Both the position numbers and the translations under genes were made by a program. The notes under the pieces are model-generated. The model was not told the origin of the DNA, ran no database searches, and saw only the letters and a program-made list of their open reading frames with translations. Of a DNA stretch of 64,000 nt, positions 1 through 9,700 are shown piece by piece. Each line of letters begins with the position of its first letter. Position 1 is the stretch's first letter. The DNA comes from Rubricoccus marinus (GTDB lineage Bacteria; Bacteroidota; Rhodothermia; Rhodothermales; Rubricoccaceae), in assembly GCF_002257665.1 (NCBI RefSeq), contig NZ_MQWB01000011.1:1-64000 (forward strand), in the 5' to 3' direction.

Positions 1-3000
1 GTGGGGGCCGGGTCGGTGTCCGGGAGGGGAGGCGCGGTGTCATGTGTCGCGAGCGTCCGCGCGAGGTCCGCATCGCCCCCCCGCTCCAACGCATTGGGCA
101 CGGTGGCCCCCCCTCGTTTCAGTGTCCGGCGATCTGGGGCGCCCTTCCCCTTGCGGAAGGTGTAGCGGACGGTGGACCGGACGCGGAGGGTGAAGCACCA
201 GCAGATCTTGATCTTGACGCTGACGTATCCGCGCCCGACGAGGGCGCCGTCGCTCGAGTACTCCGCAGTGAGCCCGATCTCGAGGTGGGCCGTGGCTATA
301 CCGAGGATGGAGACGCGCCCGACGACGCGGAGGACGAGGGCGAGCCGGAGGCGGGACGCGCGGCCGGGCTCGACGGCGTACCGGGCCGTGATGCCGAAGT
401 AGATCTGGACGCCGCCTGAGATGGGACCGAGGCGAACCTCGACCGCCGCCGCCGCCATGATGCCGACGTCGACCGAGGCCGCGAGCTGCTTCGACTCCGG
501 GGTGTACTCGAAGGTGGAGACGAACCACCCCGCTCCCCCGAGCGCGCCGACGACGAGCGTGAAGGGGGCCTGCGGTGAGGCGAGGTTGACGCCGCCTCGC
601 ACGACGAAGGCGCCCGCGACGTCGAGCCCGAAGTGGGCGCCCAGGGAGAGGTTGGAGAGAGCGAACGACCCGGCGGAGACGTCGGGGAGCGGGAGGGCGA
701 GGGTGGCCTCGGCGCCGGTCGGGGTGACCCGGAGCGTGACGCCGTCCTCCGAGCGCGAGAACCCCCGGATGAGGTCGGAGAGGAACTGGAGGGGGCCCGG
801 GAGCCGGACGCGATCCGGCCGGATGTCGAAAGAGAGGCGCTCGTCGCGGAGGCGGAGCGTGGTGTCTAGGAACTCGACGAGGGTGGTGCCGCCCATCTGG
901 ACCTCCCAGGTGCCCTGAATGTCGGCCGTGACGACCGAGCGGCCTGGGCGGCCGGCTTCAACCTCGAAGCGCGACTCCGCCTGGAAACGGGCCGAGCGGA
1001 GGTGGAGGCCGAACCCGGCGAGCGAGAAGACCTCGGCCCCGCCGCCGATCCGCTCGTCGACGCCGACCTGGACCCACGCCTTCCGGGAGTCGGGGTCGAC
1101 CCCGTGGGCCACGCGGATCCGGTCCGAGGCCCCGAGGGGGAGGCGGAGGGCGGGGAAGAGGTCCTCGAGACGGAGCCCGGCGAAGGACGGGAAGATCTGG
1201 TTGAGGTCGAAGGCCTCGAGGTCGATCGGGACGAGGCGCTCGGTGAGCGAGGCGATGGGGAGGCGGCTCCCGACGGCCTGGAGGGCGTCCCGGGCCTGGG
1301 TGTCGAGCTGGGCGAGGATGGGGGTGAGGGTCGTCTCCGGCCGGACTGCGAGGGCCCGGCCCGCGTCGCCCAGGGCGTGGTAGTAGTAGGCGACCCGCGC
1401 CAGCTCCGGGGGGACGTCCGGGTCGGGGAGCTGAAACCGGAGCGAGGGGAGGCGGGGCAGCTCCCCAAACGCCCGGACTGTGCGGAGGGCGGCGTCGGCG
1501 GGGGCGAGGACGGGGGCGGCGATCTCCTTGAGGAGGCTGCCGGCCTTGTGCGCCGCCTGTGCCTCGAGGCGGTCGATGAGGGTGTCGACCTCCTTCCCGA
1601 GCGTCGCCAGCCGTCGCGAGAGCTGGTCGGGTGCGGGCACGACCGCGAGCGCGTCGTCGAGCCACCCCTCTAGGTAGGCGCCGGGTTTCTCGCCGAGCGC
1701 ATCCTGGATGGCCTTCTTTACGTCCTCCTCGGATGGCACGAGCTGCTCACATTGACCCCGCGCGGTTGCAACCGCGGCATCGATCGTCGCTTCGGTGTCC
1801 TCCCGCATCCGCTTCGCGAGGTCATCGCCCAGCTTCCGGAGCGTGCTGAGCGCCCTCTTGAGTGAATCCGACTCGTCGTCAATGCTATCCCGGATGGTTC
1901 CTACGTCCGTTTGGATCTCAGACAGGACGTCTCTCAGGGCCTTCTTGAGAGGCTGCTCCACAGTGCTTACGACGCCGCTCTTGAGCATTCGCGCGGTCTC
2001 GGCCACGGTGGTATCGACGGTACCGATCAAGGCCTCGACCTCCTCATCGGTCGCCTCGATTGCATCGACAGCGGCCTCGGTCATCACGGAGGTGACCTCC
2101 TTGCCCGCTCGGACGGCCTCCTCGACGTCGACGAAAGCCTTGGAGCGCTCGAAGCCTCTCAGCTTGGAGCGTACCGCCCGAGTCGCGCGCCTTACCGTCT
2201 CGGAAGGCGTGCTGTACAGGCCTCCCGTGAACACTCGAGCCGCCCCGTCGATGGCCCCCTCGATCTCGGCGAGAGCGCTTTCCGCACCGCCAACGAGCGT
2301 CCCTAGCTGGGCACGGGCGCGCGTCCACGCCGCGAGAGCGCCGTCGGCTGCGGTGGTAAGATCCTTGATGGCGTCCTTGAGCGGTCCGAAGCCCGGACGG
2401 AGTCGGCCGAGGGCGTCCCTGCTCTGCTCCGAGAAGAAGTCGACTGCCCGCCGGAGCGGGGACGACGCCTCGGACTCAAGCTGCTCTTGGAGCCAGCTGA
2501 TGCGGGCGAGGAGACCGTCGAGGCCTTCTAGGAAGGTCTCTTTCTGCGGGATAGTCCCTTCGGTGAGAGACGCGATGGCTCCGAGGATCTGGTTCTCGGC
2601 CGAGCGGGCCAGCACGGCCAAGGGGGCCAGGGACCGACGGGCCTGGGACTCGACCGCCCCACAAACCTCGCCCTGGGACGGGAGGGGAATCTCGAGGAGT
2701 TTGTCGCCAAGGGTTCTGAAGGGGATACGGCGTACCCGCTTTCGGAGACGCTCGACGTACTTCTCGACCTCCTTACTCCCCAGGGGGATAGACTCCGCCA
2801 GTCGGAGATCCTCGACGATCTCGGACCACTCCGTTCGCACCCGGTCCCGGTAGTCCAAGAACGTCTCCTCGATACTGGAGGCCCCTTCGCGAAGACGCTT
2901 CGGGGGGGAGGAGGTCCCCCGCATGAGTGTCACGTTGCGGAGGCGGGCGCCGACCGCCTCCGCCGCCCGCCCCGCGACGACGTCGATGGGCTCAGGGAGC

Positions 3001-6000
3001 GGATCAAGGCGGAACGTGAAAGGGCCGAGTCCCCCCTTCGCGGGGGGGTCGGGGTCGGGCGCTCCCTCGGGCTCGACGACTCCCCTCTTCCAGTGTGCAG
3101 GAATATCCGAGGGCTCCATGGCCCCGCGCGTCGGCCACGCGTAGTCGATGCCCTGGACGGCGGGCCAGAGGTGGGGGTCCGAGGGCTGATTCACCCGAGT
3201 GCTGGTGTAGAAGTACAGCTTCTCGGGCTCCGCGAGGGTCACGGGGGCCGGCTCGCCGTCCTTTGCTAGCGCGCAGAGGATTGAGATGTGCGGGCGGGGG
3301 TAAACCGAGGCGGGGGTGGCATCGGGCCTCCACAGGGGGACCTTGAACCCGATGGCCTCGGTGGCCGGGCCGCCCGGCGAGCCCACGTCCTCGCCCCACG
3401 CCGACGAGACGTTGATCTGGCGCTGGTCTCGATGGAACCGCATCCCGACGACCGGGCCTGCGTTGGCCTCCGGTCCGCCCTCGTCCCGGAACGAGCGCTC
3501 GGGCTCCAGGATCTCGACGTACTCGCGGACCTTCCGGAGCGCGGGGCGCCCGAGGAGCGTGTCCTGGACCTCGGCGAACTGGACGGTGGGCGCGACGGTT
3601 CGCTCGTAGACGATGACGAGCTTGGCGCGGTGCCACCCGACGCTGATGCGGCCGAACACCTCGAGGGTGACCTCGTGGGTCCGACCCATGGTAGTCGAGG
3701 ACGAGATGCGGAAGAGCCCGTCGGCGAAGGTGGCGACCTGATCGCCCCACCCGCCCAAGGCCGAGAACGCCGCGCTGTGGAGCTCGCCGGTGTCGGACGT
3801 GCCGGCCTGCCAGAGGCGGTCGTAGAGATTGAGAGACTCGAAGGGCCAGGCGAAGCCGCCGGGGAGTGGAGGACCGGGGTTGACCGTGGTCTCCGGGGCG
3901 GCCCGGTACGTGTCGGGCGGGACGTGGGGGACCCGGCGCTCCGGGTTCGACGTAGAGACGGGGAGCCGGAGGCGGGCGTTCGGCCGCAGCGAGTAGGACA
4001 CCCCTTCCCTGATATAGAGCGGGGCCGCGCCCTGGCCGAGGCGCCGGGGCTCGAGGAGCGCCAGGCGTCCCCGGTGGAGGGGGTGCCACCGCCTCCACCG
4101 CTCGGCTGCGCGGTCCCACCGGGCGGCCTGGCCGGGGGTCAGGGTGAGGGGTGCGGGGCCGATCTCCGCAGGTAGCGACCCCATCCACGCCCCGATTTCC
4201 GCGAGCCACAGGTCGTCACGCTCGATGCGCCCCGTCATGCCGTAGAACATCTCGAACACCGCCGAGAGGAGCTGCACGCCGGGCTCGCGTTGACCGGGAC
4301 TCTCGAGGAGCTGGCGGAGATTCCAACGGGCCTCGCCCTCGGGCTGGATGCGGAGCCGGGTGGGAGGGGCAAAGCGGTAGGCGGCGGGCGTCTTCTCCGC
4401 GAGGTCGGGGTCGAGCCCTTCGACCGATCGCTGCTTCTCCATGGCCTCGCCGACGGCCTGCGTCTGGAGGACGAGGTCCATGCCGGACGGGGCGAATCGG
4501 AAGGACCACCCGCTCGTGGGGTGGTAGGTCGCGAGGGTGTCTGACCGCGCGTCGCCGAGGGGGTCCTTGTACCGGACCTGGGCGACGAGAAAGGGGTCGC
4601 GGTCGAGGACCAGGAGGGACTTGGTGGCCGGACCTCCGGGCGGGGGGGACCCGGGTCGGCTGACCGTCAGGCGGACGGTCTGGGAGAGCGTGGAGAGGGC
4701 GCTCTCCTGGACCCGGACGCGTCCGGGAGACTCCGTCGCAGGCTTCGGCTCTGCCCCCTCCGCGGGAGGTGGCAGCTCAAGGATGAGGGGCGGCTCGCGC
4801 GTGAACGGGGCGTGGGGGTCGGAGCGGGCCTCCCCATAGCGCTCCTCGGCGCGCGCGTACTCGTCGCCAGCGGCGGGGTCCTGTCCACCGGGCGAGAGCC
4901 CGTCGAGACCGAGTTGGAGGTCGAGGCGCTGGACGACGGGCCCTCCCGAGCGGGCGTCGCCGGTCGTCGACCGCCGGACGTACAGGGCGCCGGGGGAGTC
5001 TGCGAGGTCCCCCCTCCTAATATCGGAAACCGTGTCTGTGGCCGGGCCGAAGCGGAGGGCGACGGCGCCCAGCCGGACCTCCTGGGGGTCCTGTGACGAA
5101 GGGGAGACCGACACCTCCGAGACCGCGAACCGGAGGTGGGGCTCGACGAACCGGAGGTCCAGCCCGTCCTCGGGCTCGTTCGCGTCGTTGATGTTGTGTA
5201 GGAAGAGGGTGCGTCGTAGCCCGCGGCCGTCTCCGTCCGACGTCTGGAACCCGGGGAAGCGGGCTGCCACGGCGTACCCCGCGAGGCCGCCGCCCTCCCC
5301 GTAGCCTGGGGAGAGGTAGAGGAGCTGGGCCGTGGGCGCCGGCCCGAGGTCGTCCATGGCGAACGTGGCGGCCCAGTGCCCCTTGCCGTACGCCCAAGCC
5401 TTGTCCACGACGGGGAGGAGGGTCAGGGGGTGCCCGTCCCGCGCGGTCCGCAATGAGTGGAGCATCGGCTCGCTCACGTAGCGGTTGATCCACTCTGCAA
5501 GTCGTTCGCCATCAATCAGAGTTGCAGGGTGGTTGCTCGTCCTCGGTCGCGCGAGTTGCCATGTGGGCACGTCCGTATCCACGAACCATCGGGGCAGGCC
5601 CTGCACGTCAGCCGTTGGGCGTGCCGCTCGCTGACGGAGGAGCACCTTAAACGGCTTCGAGTCGATGCCGATTTCGCCCCGAGCTTTCAGCCCCGACAGG
5701 CTCTGAGGAAATCTTGCCGTAAACGCGACTCGCGGGCGTGCGCCGATCTTTGCCTCCCGTACCGTGGCGGAGAGATTGAAGTTGAGCCGGCCGTCGCTCA
5801 CGCCTATAGACAAGTCCGGCCTCCCCGAGTCATACACGCCAGGTAACTCTAAACCGACCTCTTCTCGGACGAAGCGACTAGCATGGATTTGATCGGCCAC
5901 GCCAGAGGCATTAGACCTCCACGAAAACTCGGACTCGAAAACGGATTGGTCGAGCCGAACGGATGTTCTCTCTCCCAGTCCCGCCCATCGCGCTTGGTCT

Positions 6001-6347
6001 AGTGCTGGTGGGTCAGCGGGGGAGCTACCACCCACAAGTCGGGCAGAGAATCTCAGAGAACCCGCGTTGTGGAGCGCGCATCGAGTTCTGAACTGAACCT
6101 CGAGGTCCTGCATGGGTGAGCCGACTTCAGCGGGAAGCGACGTGCTCGCGTCGGGGACGATCGGGATCCAGACGAGCGGCCTAGAATCATCGATCTGACT
6201 GCCGGGACGCGCGAGGAGAGCAAGCCCGTCGAGCGACTCTACGGCTGCCTCCCGTGTTACTACAAACTGGGCTTTGTCAGAGTCGTAGGAAAGAGAATAA
6301 GCCTCGATGCCCCGCGTGAAACCAACCAGGAGGGGGTAAGACGGCAT
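1..6347 (-). CDS. Giant uncharacterised protein, 3' end beyond window
   Basis: Read from the ATG at 6347 down to base 1, the minus strand stays open for 2115 codons without a stop, so the C-terminus lies outside the window. I do not recognise the family. Residues 1 to about 1080 look beta-rich with short linkers. A Pro/Asp-rich hinge lies near residue 1090. Residues about 1140-1620 are predominantly helical and charged, with long coiled-coil-like stretches. Residues about 1620-2110 return to alternating hydrophobic beta-strand patterns with many Gly residues. No signal peptide is visible. The start follows a peptidase gene by 24 bp, so the two are probably co-transcribed. A structural role (surface, or phage-tail/injection-system-like) is only a guess from size and the neighbouring peptidase. 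The reading frame is secure; the function is unknown. Confidence 0.8.
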   Translation of the reverse strand, partial: MPSYPLLVGFTRGIEAYSLSYDSDKAQFVVTREAAVESLDGLALLARPGSQIDDSRPLVWIPIVPDASTSLPAEVGSPMQDLEVQFRTRCALHNAGSLRFSARLVGGSSPADPPALDQARWAGLGERTSVRLDQSVFESEFSWRSNASGVADQIHASRFVREEVGLELPGVYDSGRPDLSIGVSDGRLNFNLSATVREAKIGARPRVAFTARFPQSLSGLKARGEIGIDSKPFKVLLRQRAARPTADVQGLPRWFVDTDVPTWQLARPRTSNHPATLIDGERLAEWINRYVSEPMLHSLRTARDGHPLTLLPVVDKAWAYGKGHWAATFAMDDLGPAPTAQLLYLSPGYGEGGGLAGYAVAARFPGFQTSDGDGRGLRRTLFLHNINDANEPEDGLDLRFVEPHLRFAVSEVSVSPSSQDPQEVRLGAVALRFGPATDTVSDIRRGDLADSPGALYVRRSTTGDARSGGPVVQRLDLQLGLDGLSPGGQDPAAGDEYARAEERYGEARSDPHAPFTREPPLILELPPPAEGAEPKPATESPGRVRVQESALSTLSQTVRLTVSRPGSPPPGGPATKSLLVLDRDPFLVAQVRYKDPLGDARSDTLATYHPTSGWSFRFAPSGMDLVLQTQAVGEAMEKQRSVEGLDPDLAEKTPAAYRFAPPTRLRIQPEGEARWNLRQLLESPGQREPGVQLLSAVFEMFYGMTGRIERDDLWLAEIGAWMGSLPAEIGPAPLTLTPGQAARWDRAAERWRRWHPLHRGRLALLEPRRLGQGAAPLYIREGVSYSLRPNARLRLPVSTSNPERRVPHVPPDTYRAAPETTVNPGPPLPGGFAWPFESLNLYDRLWQAGTSDTGELHSAAFSALGGWGDQVATFADGLFRISSSTTMGRTHEVTLEVFGRISVGWHRAKLVIVYERTVAPTVQFAEVQDTLLGRPALRKVREYVEILEPERSFRDEGGPEANAGPVVGMRFHRDQRQINVSSAWGEDVGSPGGPATEAIGFKVPLWRPDATPASVYPRPHISILCALAKDGEPAPVTLAEPEKLYFYTSTRVNQPSDPHLWPAVQGIDYAWPTRGAMEPSDIPAHWKRGVVEPEGAPDPDPPAKGGLGPFTFRLDPLPEPIDVVAGRAAEAVGARLRNVTLMRGTSSPPKRLREGASSIEETFLDYRDRVRTEWSEIVEDLRLAESIPLGSKEVEKYVERLRKRVRRIPFRTLGDKLLEIPLPSQGEVCGAVESQARRSLAPLAVLARSAENQILGAIASLTEGTIPQKETFLEGLDGLLARISWLQEQLESEASSPLRRAVDFFSEQSRDALGRLRPGFGPLKDAIKDLTTAADGALAAWTRARAQLGTLVGGAESALAEIEGAIDGAARVFTGGLYSTPSETVRRATRAVRSKLRGFERSKAFVDVEEAVRAGKEVTSVMTEAAVDAIEATDEEVEALIGTVDTTVAETARMLKSGVVSTVEQPLKKALRDVLSEIQTDVGTIRDSIDDESDSLKRALSTLRKLGDDLAKRMREDTEATIDAAVATARGQCEQLVPSEEDVKKAIQDALGEKPGAYLEGWLDDALAVVPAPDQLSRRLATLGKEVDTLIDRLEAQAAHKAGSLLKEIAAPVLAPADAALRTVRAFGELPRLPSLRFQLPDPDVPPELARVAYYYHALGDAGRALAVRPETTLTPILAQLDTQARDALQAVGSRLPIASLTERLVPIDLEAFDLNQIFPSFAGLRLEDLFPALRLPLGASDRIRVAHGVDPDSRKAWVQVGVDERIGGGAEVFSLAGFGLHLRSARFQAESRFEVEAGRPGRSVVTADIQGTWEVQMGGTTLVEFLDTTLRLRDERLSFDIRPDRVRLPGPLQFLSDLIRGFSRSEDGVTLRVTPTGAEATLALPLPDVSAGSFALSNLSLGAHFGLDVAGAFVVRGGVNLASPQAPFTLVVGALGGAGWFVSTFEYTPESKQLAASVDVGIMAAAAVEVRLGPISGGVQIYFGITARYAVEPGRASRLRLALVLRVVGRVSILGIATAHLEIGLTAEYSSDGALVGRGYVSVKIKICWCFTLRVRSTVRYTFRKGKGAPDRRTLKRGGATVPNALERGGDADLARTLATHDTAPPLPDTDPAP

Positions 6348-6371
6348 GTCAGAGCGGGCTCGATGGAGGGA

Positions 6372-6845
6372 CTATTGGGGGCAGGAGTGGCCTGATTTTC
6401 GCGAGCCATAAGTGTATGCGGTCCCGACGCGGTACCAACAGAGCGGCTTGGACTTGGAGCCGCCGGGGGCGTAGGGACCGGCGTTGGCCGCGGCCGGGAG
6501 GCCCCGTAGATCGCCGTGGGCGAACCGTTCCTCGGCGCCGCCCTCCGTGTAGTACTCCCCGACCCCCGTGAAGCCCTCTTTGACCAACTCGTCGGCGAAC
6601 GCGACGGATGTCAGCCCATCGACCCTCGCGTCGGCCGCGATCCCAGAGTTGTGGGCACTATCGCTCGGGGATCCCGGCCGCTTGCCGGAGGTGACCACGA
6701 CGTCTTTGCCGAGACGCTTCGATATCCGCTTCAGGCGTGTGAGAACCTCGTCGTGCAGTCCTTGCGTATCTCCTGTGACAGGCATGCTGGGAGCGGTTGT
6801 GGCTGACCGCACGATACGGGAGACCGCTCGAATAGGAGCCGCCAT
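6372..6845 (-). CDS. Peptidase M15-like zinc D-Ala-D-Ala carboxypeptidase/endolysin
   Basis: A 157-aa protein with the M15 signature: SGKRPGS followed by SAHNSGIAADARV (zinc-binding His and Asp), and a late AHGDLRG motif supplying the second His. M15 enzymes cleave D-Ala-D-Ala or related peptidoglycan cross-bridge bonds. The length is typical of the compact endolysin-like branch (Peptidase_M15_3) rather than a full VanY. There is no obvious secretion signal, and the first 25 residues are basic and Ser/Thr-rich. It lies 24 bp upstream of the giant ORF in the same direction, which suggests joint expression, perhaps to open the cell wall for a large envelope protein. The fold assignment is firm; the biological target is inferred. 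Confidence 0.75.
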   Translation of the reverse strand: MAAPIRAVSRIVRSATTAPSMPVTGDTQGLHDEVLTRLKRISKRLGKDVVVTSGKRPGSPSDSAHNSGIAADARVDGLTSVAFADELVKEGFTGVGEYYTEGGAEERFAHGDLRGLPAAANAGPYAPGGSKSKPLCWYRVGTAYTYGSRKSGHSCPQ

Positions 6846-7227
6846 CGAGGCGGTGACTTCATTATCTAGATGTGATCAGCCTGATACGCAGACCATGGGG
6901 TCCGACAATTAAACGCGTAGAATTGTCCGGTAACCGACCACGAACGTCCTTATCTGGGCTCTGAGGCGGTCGTGAGGCCGTGACACCGATGAGTCGAGAG
7001 CTGTCAGCCGGTTCCGAGAGGTCTGTGAACAGCGCGCAGCGTGCTCATGGGCGTCCTAACCGGTTGGTGGTCCTCGCCAACCGTTCACAATGGTTCTGTT
7101 GCTTGTCGGACCCGGACTGGGGCCGAGCGGAGGTAAAACAGATCGCCCGCGACGCTTCGACACGGCAAGCCACCGTCCCTGGGGGCACTCCTCAGAGGCG
7201 GCGTAAGGCGGTGTGTCGGTGTCGTCT
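6846..7227. other. Intergenic region with two small inverted repeats
   Basis: No convincing gene. It separates the start of the peptidase gene from the 3' end of repA. GACAATT at 6904-6910 and AATTGTC at 6921-6927 are perfect 7-bp arms around a 10-bp spacer. CGGTTGG at 7061-7067 and CCAACCG at 7077-7083 form a second hairpin-capable pair. Either could be an operator or a replication-associated site. Neither has the T-run of an intrinsic terminator. Confidence 0.4.
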
Positions 7228-8322
7228 CTATTTCGCCCTTTTGGCCTGCCGGGTCTGGACGTCAGGACCCGTGGACCGGACGACGACACGGCCACGGGGA
7301 AACTCGACGTGGAGCTCGGGCCAGACGGCCGCGATCGCGCGGATGGCGTCGCGCACCTTGTAGCCGAAGTTCTTCTTGGCCGAAGCGGTGAGCTTGCCGT
7401 GCTCGTCGGTCTTGTAGTGGCTGCCAAGCTGGGCGTGGAGCTGGTCGTAGTTCACGACGACCTCGGGCCGACCCGTCCGTTCGAGTCCGCTCAGGCGGTA
7501 CGTGAGCCACAGGTAGAGGTCGTACGCCGTCGGCCGCGCGCGGAAGAGCTGTGCCTTGCGGAAGTCGATAGGGAAACAGGAGCCGACGACGATCTCGTGC
7601 CAGAAGCGGTCCGAGAGCGTGATCGTCCCGCCGTCGGCGGGCTCGCTCGTAGGGGTGGCCGCGCAGTGCCAGAAGTGGTAGCTGTCGACGAACAGGATGC
7701 TCTCGCCGCGCTGGTGGGCGTGCGGTCCCTCGAACGTGTCCCAGCGGTAGTCCACGACGGCCGTCGACAGGCGTTGGAGCTGGTCGATGACGTAGGCGAT
7801 GCGTCCGTGCTCGCCGCCCGACGGCGTGATGTCGACGCGCTCGCAGAAGTCCGTCAGCGTGGTCCCGAGGTCGATCGTGCGCCGCTTCTTGATCTGGGCC
7901 TCGGTGATGATGTAGCACAGCAGCAGCCGCGCCAGGCCGCCGAACGGGATGCCACGCGACACCTCGGGGTGGACGTGGTTCGGGCCGCGCTTCGTCCCCG
8001 CGCGGATGGTGAGCGTAAAGCTGCCATTCGTGGCGGCGTAGGTCGTCGCCAGGAGCGGTTGGGGCTTGCCACCCACGCCATGGATGGTGACGCGCTCGCC
8101 GTCGGCGCCGAGGAGGTAGCGCTCTTTGTGAGGCAGCATCGCCTGCACGAACGTCGTCGGGTTCATGGCGATGGCCCCGGCGTCCTCGGGCCGTTGCGAG
8201 AGGATGTGGGTCACCCGTCGGTTGCGGTTGTCGCGGCGCGTCTGGGCTGCCAGTTCGGCTCTGGATGGCCGCGATGGTGTCCGGTCACCGGGGGAGGGCT
8301 TGGCGTGGGGCGTCTCGCTCAT
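7228..8322 (-). CDS. repA: RepA-type plasmid replication initiator
   Basis: A 364-aa protein resembling plasmid-encoded RepA (RepA_C family). The family hallmark around residues 190-215 (ITPSGGEHGR followed by VIDQLQRL) is clear. It is flanked by the CYIITEAQ-like and FPIDFRKAQLF/AYDLYLWLTYRL segments typical of these winged-helix initiators. Such proteins bind iterons and start replication of theta-type plasmids. I chose the ATG at 8322 because the longer frame upstream has no protein-like features. The presence of repA indicates a plasmid, an integrated plasmid or a chromid-like replicon. The upstream region has a 22-bp-spaced direct repeat that could be a minimal iteron pair. No parA/parB is visible in the window. 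Confidence 0.85.
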   Translation of the reverse strand: MSETPHAKPSPGDRTPSRPSRAELAAQTRRDNRNRRVTHILSQRPEDAGAIAMNPTTFVQAMLPHKERYLLGADGERVTIHGVGGKPQPLLATTYAATNGSFTLTIRAGTKRGPNHVHPEVSRGIPFGGLARLLLCYIITEAQIKKRRTIDLGTTLTDFCERVDITPSGGEHGRIAYVIDQLQRLSTAVVDYRWDTFEGPHAHQRGESILFVDSYHFWHCAATPTSEPADGGTITLSDRFWHEIVVGSCFPIDFRKAQLFRARPTAYDLYLWLTYRLSGLERTGRPEVVVNYDQLHAQLGSHYKTDEHGKLTASAKKNFGYKVRDAIRAIAAVWPELHVEFPRGRVVVRSTGPDVQTRQAKRAK

Positions 8323-8750
8323 AGAGGCTCGGGCTGAGAGCCAGCCGAGCGTCGGTGAGCGAACGAGCGAACCTCTAAGTCTCCTATCTTTGAGGCTGTG
8401 CAGCCGATTCGTCACCGGACCCCGGTCGTGACTCGGATGAAGTAGGGCCGGCTCTCTCTGCAAAGAGGGCCGGCTCTGCGCTTTCGAAAGGGCGTCTATT
8501 CTCTCTGGTTGAGGATTGGGGTGTTCGGTGGGGCGGTGATGGATGGGGTGCGCGTGTGGTCGAGGAGCGCATCGAGGAGGCGAGCCCTGGTCGCGGGTGG
8601 GCTGGGCGTGCACCGTCTCCGCCCTCGTGCGGTGCCGTCTAGGTCTAGCTTGTCAGTCCGCCGACAGAGTGCTCGCGCTACGACACGGTCAAGGTTGTGT
8701 CGCCCTGCGAGCGGCCCGCGGACCCCCCTCTGAGCCATCCTTTCCTGGTC
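8323..8750. other. repA upstream region with 22-bp-spaced direct repeat
   Basis: Noncoding stretch between divergent repA and the IS200-like gene. The 12-mer AGGGCCGGCTCT occurs at 8444-8455 and again at 8466-8477, a 22-bp period (two helical turns), as expected of iterons. A partial inverted copy (AGAGCCAGCCG) lies near 8336. Only two good copies are visible, fewer than in most iteron origins, so origin function is tentative. Confidence 0.4.
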
Positions 8751-9236
8751 GTGTCCACGTCCGAACCCATCGCCGACTCTGACGGCTTCCAGCCGACGAG
8801 CGGGGCCTCGCCCGCGTACCGGCGCACCGGACCCTCGGTCCACGCGCTGACCTACTACGTCCTGCTCGTCACGCGGCGGCGGCGGCCCCTGTTCGAGGGC
8901 GCGGCTGCGGCGGCCAGGCTGAAGGAGCTGCTGAGACTGGAGGCCGAGCGGATGGGCTTGGGCGTCGAGTCCATCGACGTGAACCCGGCCACGGTCACGA
9001 TCCACATCCACGCCCCACCGACGCTGTCGCCCCACAAGATCGTGCGCGAGCTTCGCCGGGCCGCGTCGGGGCCGCTGCGCGAGGAGTTTCCGCACATCAA
9101 GAGCGCGGGCGGCTTGTTCGTCCGCGACTACATGGTGACCTCGGTACCCGTCCCGGAGACGGACTGCGACGCGTTCGAGCGTCACATCCCGAAGCGCTGG
9201 ACGCCGAAAGCGGCGTCGCCGAAGGCGGAGGAGTAA
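8751..9236 (+). CDS. IS200-like (REP-associated) HUH transposase family protein
   Basis: About 161 aa. The core VHALTYYVLLVTRRRRPLF resembles the Y1 transposase opening, followed by IHIHAPP (the HUH metal-binding pair), SPHKIVRELRR and a GGLFVRDYMVTSV segment matching the strand before the catalytic-Tyr helix in TnpA_IS200 proteins. These proteins nick single-stranded DNA at hairpins. The C-terminus after the VTSV strand is short, and I see no Tyr in the usual distal helix, so this may be a degenerate or domesticated copy. The start is uncertain: GTG at 8751 is used, and GTG at 8697 is in frame. No paired TnpB lies next to it. Confidence 0.65.
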   Translation: MSTSEPIADSDGFQPTSGASPAYRRTGPSVHALTYYVLLVTRRRRPLFEGAAAAARLKELLRLEAERMGLGVESIDVNPATVTIHIHAPPTLSPHKIVRELRRAASGPLREEFPHIKSAGGLFVRDYMVTSVPVPETDCDAFERHIPKRWTPKAASPKAEE

Positions 9237-9261
9237 AGGCACGGCCTTCCAGCTCACGGCG

Positions 9262-9519
9262 TCAGTTCGTCGTCGGCTGGTCGCGGAGTCCCTCGGTCGT
9301 GGGCCTGTCGGGCCGCGTGGACGAGGAGGGGGCCAGGATCACCTCGGCCCTGGGGTTGTCGCGCGCGACGCTCCTCAGAACGTCGAGCGGGTTCGCGCCG
9401 GCGGCGTAGGCGGTCGGGAGCGTGTCCTGCTCGAACGTCTTCAGGACGTCGGGGGAGGAGAAGCGGGCGACGTAGCGGTGCTCGTGGAGGAACACCCGGA
9501 TGGTGGGCCTGCGGCGCAT
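9262..9519 (-). CDS. Small hypothetical protein
   Basis: 85 aa from the ATG at 9519 (an in-frame ATG at 9555 and a longer start at 9591 also exist). The sequence contains HEHRYVARFSSPDVLKTFEQD and a possible LDVLRSVARDNPRA helix. I do not recognise a family. It is convergent with the IS200-like gene, 25 bp from its end. Coding potential is moderate because high-GC out-of-frame ORFs are common here, but the amino-acid composition is protein-like. Confidence 0.45.
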   Translation of the reverse strand: MRRRPTIRVFLHEHRYVARFSSPDVLKTFEQDTLPTAYAAGANPLDVLRSVARDNPRAEVILAPSSSTRPDRPTTEGLRDQPTTN

Positions 9520-9700
9520 GGCTGTCGAGATCTGTGAGCAGGTTTGGACGGCCATGATGCCCAAGTGAAAACGCTTAAGTCCTGTGGGCATCGCCGGTGC
9601 GGATAAATGTGCACACTGACCTACATACCGTTACAGAGCGGATCCGCTCTGTTCTGCGGCGGCCGTTCCCCGGAACCTGCTCGGCGACCTCCCATCGCCG

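Noticed and set aside
1795-2853. Long plus-strand Ser/Arg-rich ORF of 352 codons
   Set aside because: It is antisense to the giant minus-strand gene. Its low-complexity Ser/Arg/Ala composition is what complementary GC-rich coding DNA produces.
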